Part shown: positions 34,551 through 43,851 of the stretch, piece after piece | Position numbering within the stretch: the first letter of the stretch is position 1 | Layout of the letters: each line of letters opens with the position of its first letter | Assembly (NCBI RefSeq): GCF_022024115.1 | Contig: NZ_CP091792.1 | Location: 1,550,001-1,614,000, forward strand | Length of the DNA: 64,000 nucleotides | Source of the DNA: Prevotella communis | Lineage (GTDB): Bacteria; Bacteroidota; Bacteroidia; Bacteroidales; Bacteroidaceae | Reading direction: 5' to 3' | Notes under the pieces: model-generated | What the model was told of the DNA's origin: nothing | The model's input: the letters and a program-made list of their open reading frames with translations, nothing else | Databases searched by the model: none | Made by a program: the position numbers and the translations under genes

Positions 34551-35402
34551 CTAGAGGATCATCTTCTCGATTGGTGTCACCAGAATGCCCTGAGCACCCA
34601 GTTCCTTCAGCTGGCCGATGATCTCCCAGAAACGCTTCTGGTCGAGCACGGTGTGTACTGAGCACCACTCCTCGTCGGCCAGAGGAATGATGGTGGGACT
34701 CTTCAGACCAGGCAGCACGCTGATGATCTCCTGCAGACGGGCCTTGGGAGCATTCATCCGTACGTATTTCTTGTCCTCAGCCTCACGAACGGCCTCGAAA
34801 CGGAACAGCATCTGGTTGAGCAGGTCTTTCTTCTCCTGACTCATGCCGGGGTGGCCAATGAGCAGGGCCTCGCTCTTCATCACTACCTCTACCTCGCGCA
34901 GGTTGTTGCTGACCAGGGTAGAACCGCTGCTCACGATATCGAAGATAGCGTCGGCCAGTCCGATACCCGGGCTGATCTCCACGCTACCGGTAATCACGTG
35001 AATCTCGGCATTGATATGATTGTCGGTCAGGAATTTCTTCAGGATAACGGGATATGACGTAGCGATGGTCTTGCCGTTGAACCACTCAAGACCTTTGTAG
35101 TCGATATCCTTGGGGATAGCCAGCGACAAACGGCACTTGCTGAAACCCAGACGAGAGATGATGTCGGCCTCGGCACCCTTCTCTACAAATTCGTTTTCAC
35201 CTACTACGCCGATATCAGCCACGCCAGAGGCAACGCTCTGGGGAATATCATCATCGCGCAGATAGAGTACTTCCAGGGGGAAGTTGGTTGCCTCGACCAG
35301 AAGCGTACGCTTGCTGGCACTTACTTTGATGTCGGCCTCACTAAGCAACTGCATCGTGTCCTCGAAGAGGCGACCTTTTGATTGTACTGCAATTCTAAGC
35401 AT
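34551..35402 (-). CDS. hisG: ATP phosphoribosyltransferase, long form
   Basis: A 283-residue HisG that starts histidine synthesis by joining ATP and PRPP. It is the long form with a C-terminal ACT-like regulatory domain (about 210-283), so it should be inhibited by histidine without HisZ. The N-terminus RIAVQSKGRLFEDTMQLL and GIGLADAIFDIVSSGSTL near 155-172 are family features. It is the first gene of hisG-hisD-hisC. The leader holds AAAAGGT-type heptamers (35408-35446) and a TAATTTTG box at 35467-35460 on the minus strand. Confidence 0.95.
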   Translation of the reverse strand: MLRIAVQSKGRLFEDTMQLLSEADIKVSASKRTLLVEATNFPLEVLYLRDDDIPQSVASGVADIGVVGENEFVEKGAEADIISRLGFSKCRLSLAIPKDIDYKGLEWFNGKTIATSYPVILKKFLTDNHINAEIHVITGSVEISPGIGLADAIFDIVSSGSTLVSNNLREVEVVMKSEALLIGHPGMSQEKKDLLNQMLFRFEAVREAEDKKYVRMNAPKARLQEIISVLPGLKSPTIIPLADEEWCSVHTVLDQKRFWEIIGQLKELGAQGILVTPIEKMIL

Positions 35403-35407
35403 ATTTC

Positions 35408-35446
35408 AATTTTTTACCTTTTTACCCTTTTACCTTTTTACTTTTA
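35408..35446 (-). repeat. Heptamer-like array in the hisG leader
   Basis: On the minus strand, repeated AAAAGGTA/AAAAGGGTA units 6 nt upstream of the hisG ATG. Same 7-nt periodicity as the GTGAAAA arrays but a different sequence and no GCTACCGC end. The AAGG units could also act as a loose ribosome-binding tract. Confidence 0.6.
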
Positions 35447-35557
35447 TAATTATCGGTTGCAAAATTACTGTTTTTTTCTTTAATTTGCAATAAATTGATT
35501 ACTTTTGCACCAAAATAACAACTTTTTTGGAACTTGTGAGTATATTTATACTCTTTA

Positions 35558-36403
35558 ATGGATAATTGTATGAACAATCACTCTGTATTGATAGCTGATA
35601 GCGGAAGCACGAAAACAGACTGGGCTTTTATGGGCAGGCGCGTGCAGACGCAGGGCATCAATCCCTTTCATCAGGACGAAGACACAATACGCGGAATCTT
35701 GAAAGATGAACTGTTGCCACAGCTGACGTCAGACATCAGACATCTTACATCAATCCTCTTCTACGGCAGTGGGGTGCGCCCTGAACTGGAAGAGAAGATG
35801 CAGCGGTTGTTGCAGGAGGCTTTCCCGCAGGCAGGGCATGTGGAGGCTCACGGCGACCTGCTGGGTGCGGCACGTGCACTTTGTGGTCATCAGGAGGGCA
35901 TCGCCTGCATACTGGGAACGGGGGCAAACTCATGTCTGTATGACGGCGAGCGGATTGTGGAGAACACGCCACCAATGGGCTATATACTGGGTGACGAAGG
36001 TAGTGGAGCAGTACTTGGAGTAAGGTTTCTTAATGCGCTGTATAAGAATAGGTTATCAAACGTCGTAAAAGTGGCTTTTGAGGCTTATATGGAGATGTCG
36101 ATGGCACAGGTTATTGACCGTGTGTATCGTCAGCCGATGGCTAACAGGTGGTTGGCTTCGCTCTCTACTTTTATTCATCAGCAGATAGGAAATCCGCAGA
36201 TAGAGCAGTTGGTGATTGATAACTTCCGCGACTTTATCCAACGAAATATAACGCCTTATCAACGAAAGGATCTGCCCATTAATGCTGTGGGCAGTATCGC
36301 GTTCTATTATAAGGAACAATTAGAAAAGGCCGTCAAAGCAGAAGGCTACACACTGGGAAAAATAGTGCGTAGCCCTCTGGATGCGTTAGTCGAGATGGAA
36401 TAA
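35558..36403 (+). CDS. BadF/BadG-type ATPase, N-acetylglucosamine-kinase-like
   Basis: A 281-residue sugar-kinase-fold protein. The phosphate-1 motif DSGSTKTDW is near residues 13-21, the phosphate-2 region LGTGANSC near 126-133 and the GDEGSGAVLG block near 147-156. Relatives phosphorylate N-acetylglucosamine in wall recycling, but the substrate is not proven here. Start at 35558; the ATG at 35570 is an alternative that leaves NNHSVLIADSGSTK. A TACTTTTG box lies at 35500-35507. It converges on the rhamnose mutarotase gene and overlaps it by 18 nt. Confidence 0.83.
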   Translation: MDNCMNNHSVLIADSGSTKTDWAFMGRRVQTQGINPFHQDEDTIRGILKDELLPQLTSDIRHLTSILFYGSGVRPELEEKMQRLLQEAFPQAGHVEAHGDLLGAARALCGHQEGIACILGTGANSCLYDGERIVENTPPMGYILGDEGSGAVLGVRFLNALYKNRLSNVVKVAFEAYMEMSMAQVIDRVYRQPMANRWLASLSTFIHQQIGNPQIEQLVIDNFRDFIQRNITPYQRKDLPINAVGSIAFYYKEQLEKAVKAEGYTLGKIVRSPLDALVEME

Positions 36404-36706
36404 CTCGGGTAGGGGAATGGTGACTGGCGAATTGTCGGGGTTCACCTCCATGATGTCGGCCATCATGTCCCACCAGCGCTGGGTGATAGGGTCCACGTTC
36501 TCCGTATCCTGCGAATTACCCTCTTTGGTACACTCCTGATAGGCAAAGAGAATATTGGTGTCTTTGTCCCAGTAGATACTGTAGTTTTGTACTCCTTGTT
36601 CTTTAATCATCTGTTTGAGTTCTGGCCAGATGGCGGCGTGACGTTTCTCGTACTCTTCCTCGAAGCCTGGCTTCAGGAACATCTTGAATGCGAATCTTTT
36701 GATCAT
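36386..36706 (-). CDS. rhaM: L-rhamnose mutarotase
   Basis: A 106-residue dimeric barrel that interconverts the anomers of L-rhamnose. Family landmarks: KPGFEEEYEKRHAAIWPEL near 12-30 (catalytic His22), NYSIYWDKDTNILFAY near 41-56, and RWWDMMADIM near 77-86. The length is normal. No other rhamnose gene is in the window. Its 3' end overlaps the kinase gene by 18 nt in a convergent arrangement. Confidence 0.92.
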   Translation of the reverse strand: MIKRFAFKMFLKPGFEEEYEKRHAAIWPELKQMIKEQGVQNYSIYWDKDTNILFAYQECTKEGNSQDTENVDPITQRWWDMMADIMEVNPDNSPVTIPLPELFHLD

Positions 36707-36726
36707 AAATTTGTTTTAGTTACTGA

Positions 36727-39381
36727 TTATTGGATATGTACCTTACGTGAGGTACCGTCGTAATATCTGAATATATAGGTTTTACCTGTCAAAGGGGTGC
36801 TGATCTTGATGCCAGCAAGCGTATAGATGCCCTCAAGACGCTTGTCCTTTGGGGATTCTGCTATGATAATATCTTCAATGGCATCGGGCGTATAGGCAAA
36901 GTAGGCATCAAGGAACTCGATACGGCCCTTCACCCAATTATGGATACGTTCTTCGCTGTCTTTGTTGGCATTGGTGATGAATGGTTTTACGCCTGTGATT
37001 GTAGTGGTGGCCCGCCATAGTCTGCCCTCAAGCCAGCATACGTCACCAGCATGATATTCTTTTGTGGCTTTATAGGAACCTTGTTCTGAGAGGTAGTACT
37101 CTGGGTCGTCCAGCGGCACAGTCTCCCATCCACTATTGCAGACGGCATCACTATAGCAAGGACTCAGAGGCCAGCGTTCCTCTTCCGCAGCATAGAACGC
37201 TTCGCCTATGCGTGCTCGCCAATCGTCGATGATAGCCACCACGTTGTCATAGTCAAACACACCATTCTCTCGCAGGGTGATATAACGGTCTGCGATATCG
37301 TCGGCATAGTATTTGTTAATCCAGTAGAAAGGGCCCGATGTCAGTTTCTCTACAGGACGGTAGGGCGGTTCTATGTTGCCATAGAGTCCTACACCGAAGG
37401 TCTGGTCAAGATCATAGGGAGTCACCATCCATCGATGTCCGTCGTAGGTAAACCATTGCCAGTTTTTCTGGGAACCGTCGCCATTGCGGGTGAAATAGTA
37501 ATGTACGGCATAGTCGATAAGTGCGTCTGTGTCAAAACGTTGCTCTATCTCCTGTCGCATCTGTTCGATGCTGGCTTCCTGGGCCTCGATGTCTGTCAGG
37601 ACTGACCAGTATTGGCTTAGCTCCTGAATATGTTGCTTCACCTCGGCAGACAATTCCTTGGCCTTGCGGATACTGTCTGGCTCGTCATCTACGATGTAGA
37701 GCGGACTGTTCTCGTCGATGAGTTCCTTCGGACTATTACCGTCGTAGACATTTCCCTGAACGGTATAGAGCGTTTTAGGCGTGCGCACCTCGAAACGGTT
37801 CCAACTGATTGTTCCTTTGAAGAGGTATTGGTCGTTCAGATTACCGTCCAGATGGATATGGGTAGCGCGGGCTTTCTTCTGGTTCATGTTCTTGCGGTGC
37901 TTCTTTAGCTGCCAGGCATAGATGCCGTAGAAATTGCCTTTGACATAAACGATACAGGGAAATCCGTCAGGGAAACAACGGGCTTTGCTGCTCTCGTAAT
38001 AGCCCCCGCGTTCCCAATAAGGTGGTCGGTCGGCTATCATCTGACTGAATAGTTTGTAGGCTGCCTCTCCGAGTCCACGGATGTAGTCGGTATAGAAAGC
38101 CTTGAGATGAAAACCGTCTTGTTTCACCCAGTCGCCAAACTTCAGGTCAGGAGCCCCGTCTTCGTTCCAAGTGGCATCGGTGAAATGGCATGAGAAGTTT
38201 TTCTTGGGGTAGCGCATGGTATAGTCGCCTTGGCCGTTCAGGGTTACGGGTTTTCGGAAATAGTGTCCGTTGCCGTCGTACATCTCCAGATAGCCCTTTT
38301 GTATGTCAGTCTTTTTTGTAGGCAGTTGGGAAAAGCCGGTCAGGTTGACGAATGCCAGTGTAGGTTCGTCAATCTTAATGGTCATAGAATCGCTCAGGTC
38401 TTGGACATTCTCGTTGTAGCCTCGTTCCGTGATGGCCGTTATAAAGGGTGTCTGTGCTGCAATAGGGGTAGATAAGATAAATATAAGCAGGAGTTTCGCC
38501 AGCGATAGGAAATAGCCTAGCTTGTATAGTTTGAAAAGCCTGAGCGAGGGCTTCTGGCTACAGAGGTTACGGCGTTCCCATTTGCCAAAGAGGCGGTGCC
38601 ATAGGCGGATAACACTCTTTACGGCTCCGATATGGATGCCATCTACGAAGGTGATCATCTGGGAGTAGCCGCGCAGGTCATTATGAAAATTATGGAGCGT
38701 GCGCAAACCTTCCTCTGTCTTACTGACGAAATGGGCGTTGTCCTCGTAGTCGAAGAATCCTGCGGGATTGTCGGGATGGACAATCCGGATGCCTGCCTGT
38801 CTGAGACGCTTGCCGAAGAGAACGTCTTCATAGCCGTAATGATGGAAGCGCTCGTCAAAGGGATATTGCTGCATCAGGGGCTTGGAAATCAGGAAGTTGC
38901 ACGTATGGAAATGCATGAAGGGACGCTTCCTGCGCTCCTCGGCAGTATGCATCGCCTCGCATTGTCTTTCGTACAGATAGCGCAGGTTGGTCTCCTCGCC
39001 ACGACCAATGATATAGCCGCCATAGCCCACCTGCTCCACGTCGGCATCGAGCCAGCGACGTACGAAATCGTCGGAGGGAATGGTCATGTCGCCATCCATG
39101 AACAGCAGCCAGGCATACTGCGCCTCGTTGCAAAGGAAATTGCGGATGGCTGCACGGCCCACATTCTGCTCACGGCGAATGAAACGCACATGGGGGAAAG
39201 CGGACAATTGTCCATCATCCATCATCCATCTTCCATCATCCATCCTGTCCGACCCGTCGTCGGCTACGATAATCTCGTACTTGAGACCCTCGATAGCTTC
39301 CGCCTGCCGGCTTAATGCTGCCACCTGACTGGTGCAGTCACTATTATATATAGGTATTAATATTGATAGCTCTTGCTTCAT
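36727..39381 (-). CDS. Fusion of GT2 glycosyltransferase and exported CotH-like protein
   Basis: An 884-residue protein with two normally separate parts. Residues 1-~275 are a GT2 glycosyltransferase (LSILIPIYN, IIVADDGSD, LLFMDGDMTIPSDDF) interrupted at ~49-60 by an Asp/Met-rich stretch made by an ATGGATGATGG-type repeat. Residues ~284-308 (LGYFLSLAKLLLIFILSTPIAAQ) read like a signal peptide or membrane helix. The rest is a CotH-type domain (GDYTMRYPKKNFSCHF; NWQWFTYDGHRWMVTPYDLDQ near 636-656) with a GDVCWLEGRLWRA carbohydrate-binding-like unit and a T9SS-like tail (GIYTLAGIKI ... YYDGTSRKVHIQ). Start ATG 39381; TAATTTTG ends 8 nt upstream. Confidence 0.8.
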   Translation of the reverse strand: MKQELSILIPIYNSDCTSQVAALSRQAEAIEGLKYEIIVADDGSDRMDDGRWMMDDGQLSAFPHVRFIRREQNVGRAAIRNFLCNEAQYAWLLFMDGDMTIPSDDFVRRWLDADVEQVGYGGYIIGRGEETNLRYLYERQCEAMHTAEERRKRPFMHFHTCNFLISKPLMQQYPFDERFHHYGYEDVLFGKRLRQAGIRIVHPDNPAGFFDYEDNAHFVSKTEEGLRTLHNFHNDLRGYSQMITFVDGIHIGAVKSVIRLWHRLFGKWERRNLCSQKPSLRLFKLYKLGYFLSLAKLLLIFILSTPIAAQTPFITAITERGYNENVQDLSDSMTIKIDEPTLAFVNLTGFSQLPTKKTDIQKGYLEMYDGNGHYFRKPVTLNGQGDYTMRYPKKNFSCHFTDATWNEDGAPDLKFGDWVKQDGFHLKAFYTDYIRGLGEAAYKLFSQMIADRPPYWERGGYYESSKARCFPDGFPCIVYVKGNFYGIYAWQLKKHRKNMNQKKARATHIHLDGNLNDQYLFKGTISWNRFEVRTPKTLYTVQGNVYDGNSPKELIDENSPLYIVDDEPDSIRKAKELSAEVKQHIQELSQYWSVLTDIEAQEASIEQMRQEIEQRFDTDALIDYAVHYYFTRNGDGSQKNWQWFTYDGHRWMVTPYDLDQTFGVGLYGNIEPPYRPVEKLTSGPFYWINKYYADDIADRYITLRENGVFDYDNVVAIIDDWRARIGEAFYAAEEERWPLSPCYSDAVCNSGWETVPLDDPEYYLSEQGSYKATKEYHAGDVCWLEGRLWRATTTITGVKPFITNANKDSEERIHNWVKGRIEFLDAYFAYTPDAIEDIIIAESPKDKRLEGIYTLAGIKISTPLTGKTYIFRYYDGTSRKVHIQ
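39186..39244 (-). repeat. In-frame ATGGATGATGG-type microsatellite inside the GT2 domain
   Basis: On the plus strand, overlapping TCCATCATCCATC units. On the coding strand they give the Met-Asp-Asp-Gly-rich insert between the UDP-binding strand and the next helix of the GT2 fold. Confidence 0.75.
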
Positions 39382-39422
39382 TTCGAGCCCAAAATTACAC
39401 AAAAAAATCTAAAAATACCGTT

Positions 39423-39467
39423 GTGGGAGCAAATTTTTCACTTTTCACTTTCCACTTTTACTTTTTT
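39423..39467 (-). repeat. GTGAAAA/GCTCCCAC variant repeat, copy E
   Basis: On the minus strand, AAAAGTGGAAAGTGAAAAGT then GAAAAATTTGCTCCCAC. On the plus strand the core reads GGGAGC in place of GGTAGC. It lies between rpsP and the fusion gene, 41 nt before the latter's start, in the sense orientation. Confidence 0.65.
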
Positions 39468-39471
39468 TTCG

Positions 39472-39479
39472 TAATTTTG
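39472..39479 (+). promoter_or_regulatory. Likely -7 element of rpsP
   Basis: TAATTTTG 65 nt upstream of the rpsP ATG; no good TTTG at -33. Confidence 0.45.
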
Positions 39480-39544
39480 CAGCCGCTTTCACGAGATGGG
39501 AGCATGAAATTCAAACTTTTAACAACAAAAACAACATTTAAAAC

Positions 39545-40081
39545 ATGGCAACAAAAATCAGATTGCAGCGCGGTGGCCGTAAGAGCTATGCTTTCTACAG
39601 CATCGTAATCGCCGACGCTCGTGCACCACGTGATGGTCGTTTCACTGAGAAGATTGGTTCTTACAATCCTAACACCAATCCCGCCACGGTAGACTTGAAT
39701 TTCGACCGTGCATTGTACTGGGTAGAGAATGGCGCACAGCCTACTGATACCGTACGCAACATCCTCAGCGGTGAGGGCGTTTACCTGATGAAGCACCTTA
39801 AGGGTGGCGTGAAGAAGGGCGCTTTCGACGAGGCTACTGCACAGAAGAAGTTCGATGCATGGAAGGCTGACAAGCAGAAGGGTCTTGACAAGGTAGCAGC
39901 CGAGGTAGCTAAGGCTAAGAAGGATGCTGAGGCAAAGGCTCTCGCTGAAGAGAAGAAGGTTAACGAGGCAATTGCTAAGAAGGTAGCTGACAAGAAGGCA
40001 GCTGCTGCTGCAGCAGAGGCTGAGGTAGAGGCTCCCGCAGAGGCTGAGGCAGCTGCAGAAGAGGCTCCCGCAGAGGCTTAA
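39545..40081 (+). CDS. rpsP: 30S ribosomal protein S16 with Ala/Lys-rich extension
   Basis: Residues 1-~95 are S16 ([59 protein letters not shown]). Residues ~96-178 are a highly charged Ala/Lys/Glu-rich helical extension, seen also in other Bacteroidetes S16 proteins. It binds 16S rRNA in the 30S body. An intrinsic terminator follows. Confidence 0.96.
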   Translation: MATKIRLQRGGRKSYAFYSIVIADARAPRDGRFTEKIGSYNPNTNPATVDLNFDRALYWVENGAQPTDTVRNILSGEGVYLMKHLKGGVKKGAFDEATAQKKFDAWKADKQKGLDKVAAEVAKAKKDAEAKALAEEKKVNEAIAKKVADKKAAAAAAEAEVEAPAEAEAAAEEAPAEA

Positions 40082-40116
40082 TCTGCTTCTTCTTTATTCA
40101 AGTAGAAATCAAACTG

Positions 40117-40153
40117 GAACTCTCGAAGTTTTTCTTCGAGGGTTCTTTTTTTT
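40117..40153 (+). terminator. Intrinsic terminator of rpsP
   Basis: GAACTCTCGAAG pairs with CTTCGAGGGTTC (one G-U), followed by eight Ts. Confidence 0.88.
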
Positions 40154-40188
40154 GTGCGTACTTGTATTTGGTAAGATTGATGGTAGAA

Positions 40189-40228
40189 TAAAAAAGAGCA
40201 TCCGGCAAATGCGGATGCTCCTTTTTTA
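40189..40228. terminator. Bidirectional terminator after pyruvate:ferredoxin oxidoreductase
   Basis: GAGCATCCG (40196-40204) and CGGATGCTC (40212-40220) with As before and Ts after, so it works on either strand. Mainly for the minus-strand oxidoreductase gene. Confidence 0.85.
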
Positions 40229-40275
40229 TAGAGATGGGTCAGCGGGCGAACCGCTGACCACACGGATTCAGAGAA

Positions 40276-43200
40276 TTAATCCTCCCAGTTCTCCTGAGAC
40301 TTGCGGATGTAAGTCTTGTAGCGGAGCTGAGCCATCTTCTGTGCCTCAGCGAACAGCTCCTCGGCCTCGTTAGGATAAGCCTTCTTAACAGAGAGGTAAC
40401 GAACCTCACCGAGCAGGAAGTCGTGGAAGTTCTCCCAGTTGGGCTCCTTAGAGTCGAGAGAGAATGGGTTCTTGCCTTCATCAGCCAGAGCGGGGTTGTA
40501 GCGCCACAGGTGCCAGTAACCGCACTCAACTGCCTTCTTCTCCTCGGCCTGGCTCTTACCCATACCGCCCTTGGCCTTCAGACCGTGGTTGATACATGGA
40601 GCGTAAGCGATGATGATTGAAGGTCCGTGCCATGCCTCAGCCTCGCGGATAGCCTTGAGGGTCTGTGCGTGGTCTGCGCCCATAGCAATCTGAGCTACAT
40701 ATACATAACCGTAAGTGGTAGCGATCATACCCAGATCCTTCTTGCGGATGCGCTTACCCTGAGCAGCGAACTGAGCGATAGCACCAAGAGGAGTAGCCTT
40801 AGAAGCCTGACCACCGGTGTTAGAGTAAACCTCAGTATCGAGCACGAGGATGTTCACGTCCTCACCAGAAGCAATCACGTGGTCGAGACCACCGTAACCG
40901 ATATCGTAAGAAGCACCGTCACCACCGATGATCCACTGTGAACGCTTCACGAGGTAGTGATCCAGAGTCTGGAGCTCCTTGCAGGTAGGACAACCCTTGG
41001 CAGCGCTCTCAGCGATGAGCTCGCGCAGACGTGGAGCAATCTCCTTGGTCTTCTCGGCATCCTCCTTATTCTCAATCCACTCCTTGGCAAGTGCCTTGTA
41101 CTCGTCGCTGGCGTTGCCGTCGATCATCTCCTGCAACAGCTTAGCTACACGCTCCTTCATCTTCTTGTTACCCAGAGCCATACCCAGACCGAATTCGCAG
41201 AAGTCCTCGAACAGAGAGTTGTTGAATACAGGACCCTGACCCTTCTCGTTCTTAGTATAAGGTGTAGAAGGAATAGAAGCAGAGTAGATAGAAGAACATC
41301 CGGTAGCGTTGGCGATCATCTGACGGTCACCGAAGAGCTGAGAGATGAGCTTCACGTAAGGAGTCTCACCGCAACCAGAGCAAGCGCCAGAGAACTCGAA
41401 CAGAGGCTGAGCGAACTGTGAGTTCTTCACGTTGCTCTTGATGTCGACGAGGTTCTGCTTTGACTTAACATTCTTAACCAGGTACTCCCAGTTCTTAGCC
41501 TCCTGAACCATGTCGGCTGCATCAGGATTGAATGGAGCCATGGTGAGAGCCTTGCCAGTCTTAGGATTGCCTGGGCAGATGTCGGCACAGTTACCGCAAC
41601 CCAGACAGTCGAGTACTGAAGTCTCGATGCGGAAGTGCATGCCCTTCATAGCGGCAGGAGCCTTCATCTCGAGGGTGTCGGCAGCAGCTGCGAAGCCCTT
41701 GATCTCGTTCTCGTCGAGTACGAATGGACGGATGGCAGCGTGAGGACAGATGTAAGCACACTGGTTACACTGGATACAGTTGTCCTTGTTCCATACAGGA
41801 ACGAAGGCCTCTACACCACGCTTCTCGTAAGCGGCTGTACCAACCTGCCAAGAACCGTCAACAGTGTTGTGCTTAACAAAGTCAGAAACCTTCAGCAGGT
41901 CACCAGCCTGAGCGTTGATAGGACGAACCAGTTCCTTAACGAATGCGGGAGCATCGTCCTGCTTCTCAGCATCGTCTGGCAGGTTTGCCCACTCGGGCTT
42001 AACGGTGAACTGTACATACTCACCACCACGGTCGATAGCTGCGTAGTTTTTATCAACTACATCCTGACCCTTAGCCCCGTAAGACTTCAGGGCAGCAGCC
42101 TTCATCTTCTCAACAGCGAGCTCCACGGGGATGACGCCGGTGATACGGAAGAATGCACTCTGCAGGATAGTGTTAGTACGGTTACCCAGACCAATCTCCT
42201 GTGCAATCTTAGTAGCGTTGATGGTATATACAGTAATGTTGTTTTGTGCGAAGTAGCGCTTTACCTTGTTAGGCATGAACTTCTCGAGCTCGTCGGCGTC
42301 GAAGATCGTGTTGAGCAGGAACTGACCGTTCTTCTGCAGACCACGTGTAACGTCGTACATGTGGAGGTAAGCCTGAACGTGGCAAGCCACGAAGTTAGGT
42401 GTGGTTACCAGGTAGGTAGAGCGGATAGGTGTGTCACCGAAACGCAGGTGAGAGCAGGTGAAACCTCCTGACTTCTTAGAGTCGTAAGAGAAGTAAGCCT
42501 GGCAGTACTTGTCGGTGTTGTCACCGATAATCTTAACTGAGTTCTTGTTAGCACCTACGGTACCATCGGCACCCAGACCGTAGAACTTAGCCTGGAACAT
42601 GCCCTTGCCGCCGAGAGCAATCTCCTCAACCTCAGGCAGAGAGGTGAAGGTAACATCGTCTACGATACCAACTGTGAAATGGTTCTTTGGCTCGGGCATA
42701 GCGAGGTTGTTGAACACGCTGATGATCTGAGCAGGTGTAGTGTCGCGGCTACCAAGACCGTAGCGGCCACCCACGATGAGAGGCTTGTTCTCTACGTCGT
42801 AGAAAGCATCCTTCACGTCGAGGTACAGAGGCTCACCGTTAGCACCGGGCTCCTTGGTACGGTCGAGCACAGCAATACGCTTAACAGTCTTAGGAACTGA
42901 AGCGAGCAGGTGCTTAACTGAGAATGGACGATAGAGGTGAACAGAAATCATACCAACCTTCTGGCCATTAGCGTTCAGGTAGTCGATGGCCTCGCGAGCA
43001 GCATCGGTAGCAGAACCCATGAGGATAATCATGCGATCAGCATCCTCAGCTCCGTAGTATGAGAATAGGTGGTACTCACGGCCAGTAATCTTAGAGATCT
43101 CGCCGAGGTATTTCTCAACAACCTCGGGTACAGCATCGTAGTACTGGTTGCTAGCCTCACGGTGTGTGAAGAATGTCTCGGGGTTCTCAGCAGTACCACG

Positions 43201-43851
43201 TGTGATAGGACGCTCAGGGCTCATAGCACGATCGCGGAAACGCTTAACAAACTCCTCCTTAACCAAAGGACGGATATCTTCCTGATCCATCATCTCAATC
43301 TTGTGGTACTCGTGAGAGGTGCGGAAACCATCGAAAAAGTTAACGAAAGGAACGCAGGTCTCGAGAGTAGCCAGATGAGGAACGGCTGTCAGGTCCATCA
43401 CCTCCTGAACTGAACCTGAGCAGAACATGGCGAAACCGGTCTGACGGCAAGCCATAACGTCCTGGTGGTCACCGAAGATACACAGAGAGTGTGAAGCCAG
43501 CGTACGGGCAGAAACGTCGAATACGCAAGGAATCAACTCACCAGCAATCTTGTACATGTTTGGAATCATCAGGAGCAGACCCTGAGAAGCGGTGAATGTA
43601 GTGGTGAGGGCACCAGCCTGCAAAGAACCATGAACGGCACCGGCAGCACCAGCCTCTGACTGCATTTCCTGAACTGAGACGTTCTGACCCCAGAGGTTCT
43701 TGCGACCACGGGCAGCCCACTCGTCAACATGCTCCGCCATTGGCGAAGACGGGGTGATGGGGTAGATAGCAGCTACCTCCGAGAACATATAGCTCACGTG
43801 AGCCGCAGCCTCGTTACCATCACAGGTGATAAATTTCTTTTCTTTAGCCAT
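40276..43851 (-). CDS. nifJ: Pyruvate:ferredoxin (flavodoxin) oxidoreductase, single chain
   Basis: A 1191-residue homodimer-type enzyme that converts pyruvate and CoA to acetyl-CoA, CO2 and reduced ferredoxin; central to anaerobic catabolism. Order: pyruvate-binding domain I (YPITPSSPMAEHVDEW near 35-50), domain II, the gamma-like domain, two 4Fe-4S clusters (CIQCNQCAYICP near 690; CLGCGNCADICPG near 750), then the TPP domain with CSGCGE near 830 and GDGASYDIGYGGLDH near 978. All expected segments are present. The codon use looks strongly biased, as in highly expressed genes. No clear promoter in the 81 nt before the AAA ATPase gene. Confidence 0.97.
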   Translation of the reverse strand: MAKEKKFITCDGNEAAAHVSYMFSEVAAIYPITPSSPMAEHVDEWAARGRKNLWGQNVSVQEMQSEAGAAGAVHGSLQAGALTTTFTASQGLLLMIPNMYKIAGELIPCVFDVSARTLASHSLCIFGDHQDVMACRQTGFAMFCSGSVQEVMDLTAVPHLATLETCVPFVNFFDGFRTSHEYHKIEMMDQEDIRPLVKEEFVKRFRDRAMSPERPITRGTAENPETFFTHREASNQYYDAVPEVVEKYLGEISKITGREYHLFSYYGAEDADRMIILMGSATDAAREAIDYLNANGQKVGMISVHLYRPFSVKHLLASVPKTVKRIAVLDRTKEPGANGEPLYLDVKDAFYDVENKPLIVGGRYGLGSRDTTPAQIISVFNNLAMPEPKNHFTVGIVDDVTFTSLPEVEEIALGGKGMFQAKFYGLGADGTVGANKNSVKIIGDNTDKYCQAYFSYDSKKSGGFTCSHLRFGDTPIRSTYLVTTPNFVACHVQAYLHMYDVTRGLQKNGQFLLNTIFDADELEKFMPNKVKRYFAQNNITVYTINATKIAQEIGLGNRTNTILQSAFFRITGVIPVELAVEKMKAAALKSYGAKGQDVVDKNYAAIDRGGEYVQFTVKPEWANLPDDAEKQDDAPAFVKELVRPINAQAGDLLKVSDFVKHNTVDGSWQVGTAAYEKRGVEAFVPVWNKDNCIQCNQCAYICPHAAIRPFVLDENEIKGFAAAADTLEMKAPAAMKGMHFRIETSVLDCLGCGNCADICPGNPKTGKALTMAPFNPDAADMVQEAKNWEYLVKNVKSKQNLVDIKSNVKNSQFAQPLFEFSGACSGCGETPYVKLISQLFGDRQMIANATGCSSIYSASIPSTPYTKNEKGQGPVFNNSLFEDFCEFGLGMALGNKKMKERVAKLLQEMIDGNASDEYKALAKEWIENKEDAEKTKEIAPRLRELIAESAAKGCPTCKELQTLDHYLVKRSQWIIGGDGASYDIGYGGLDHVIASGEDVNILVLDTEVYSNTGGQASKATPLGAIAQFAAQGKRIRKKDLGMIATTYGYVYVAQIAMGADHAQTLKAIREAEAWHGPSIIIAYAPCINHGLKAKGGMGKSQAEEKKAVECGYWHLWRYNPALADEGKNPFSLDSKEPNWENFHDFLLGEVRYLSVKKAYPNEAEELFAEAQKMAQLRYKTYIRKSQENWED

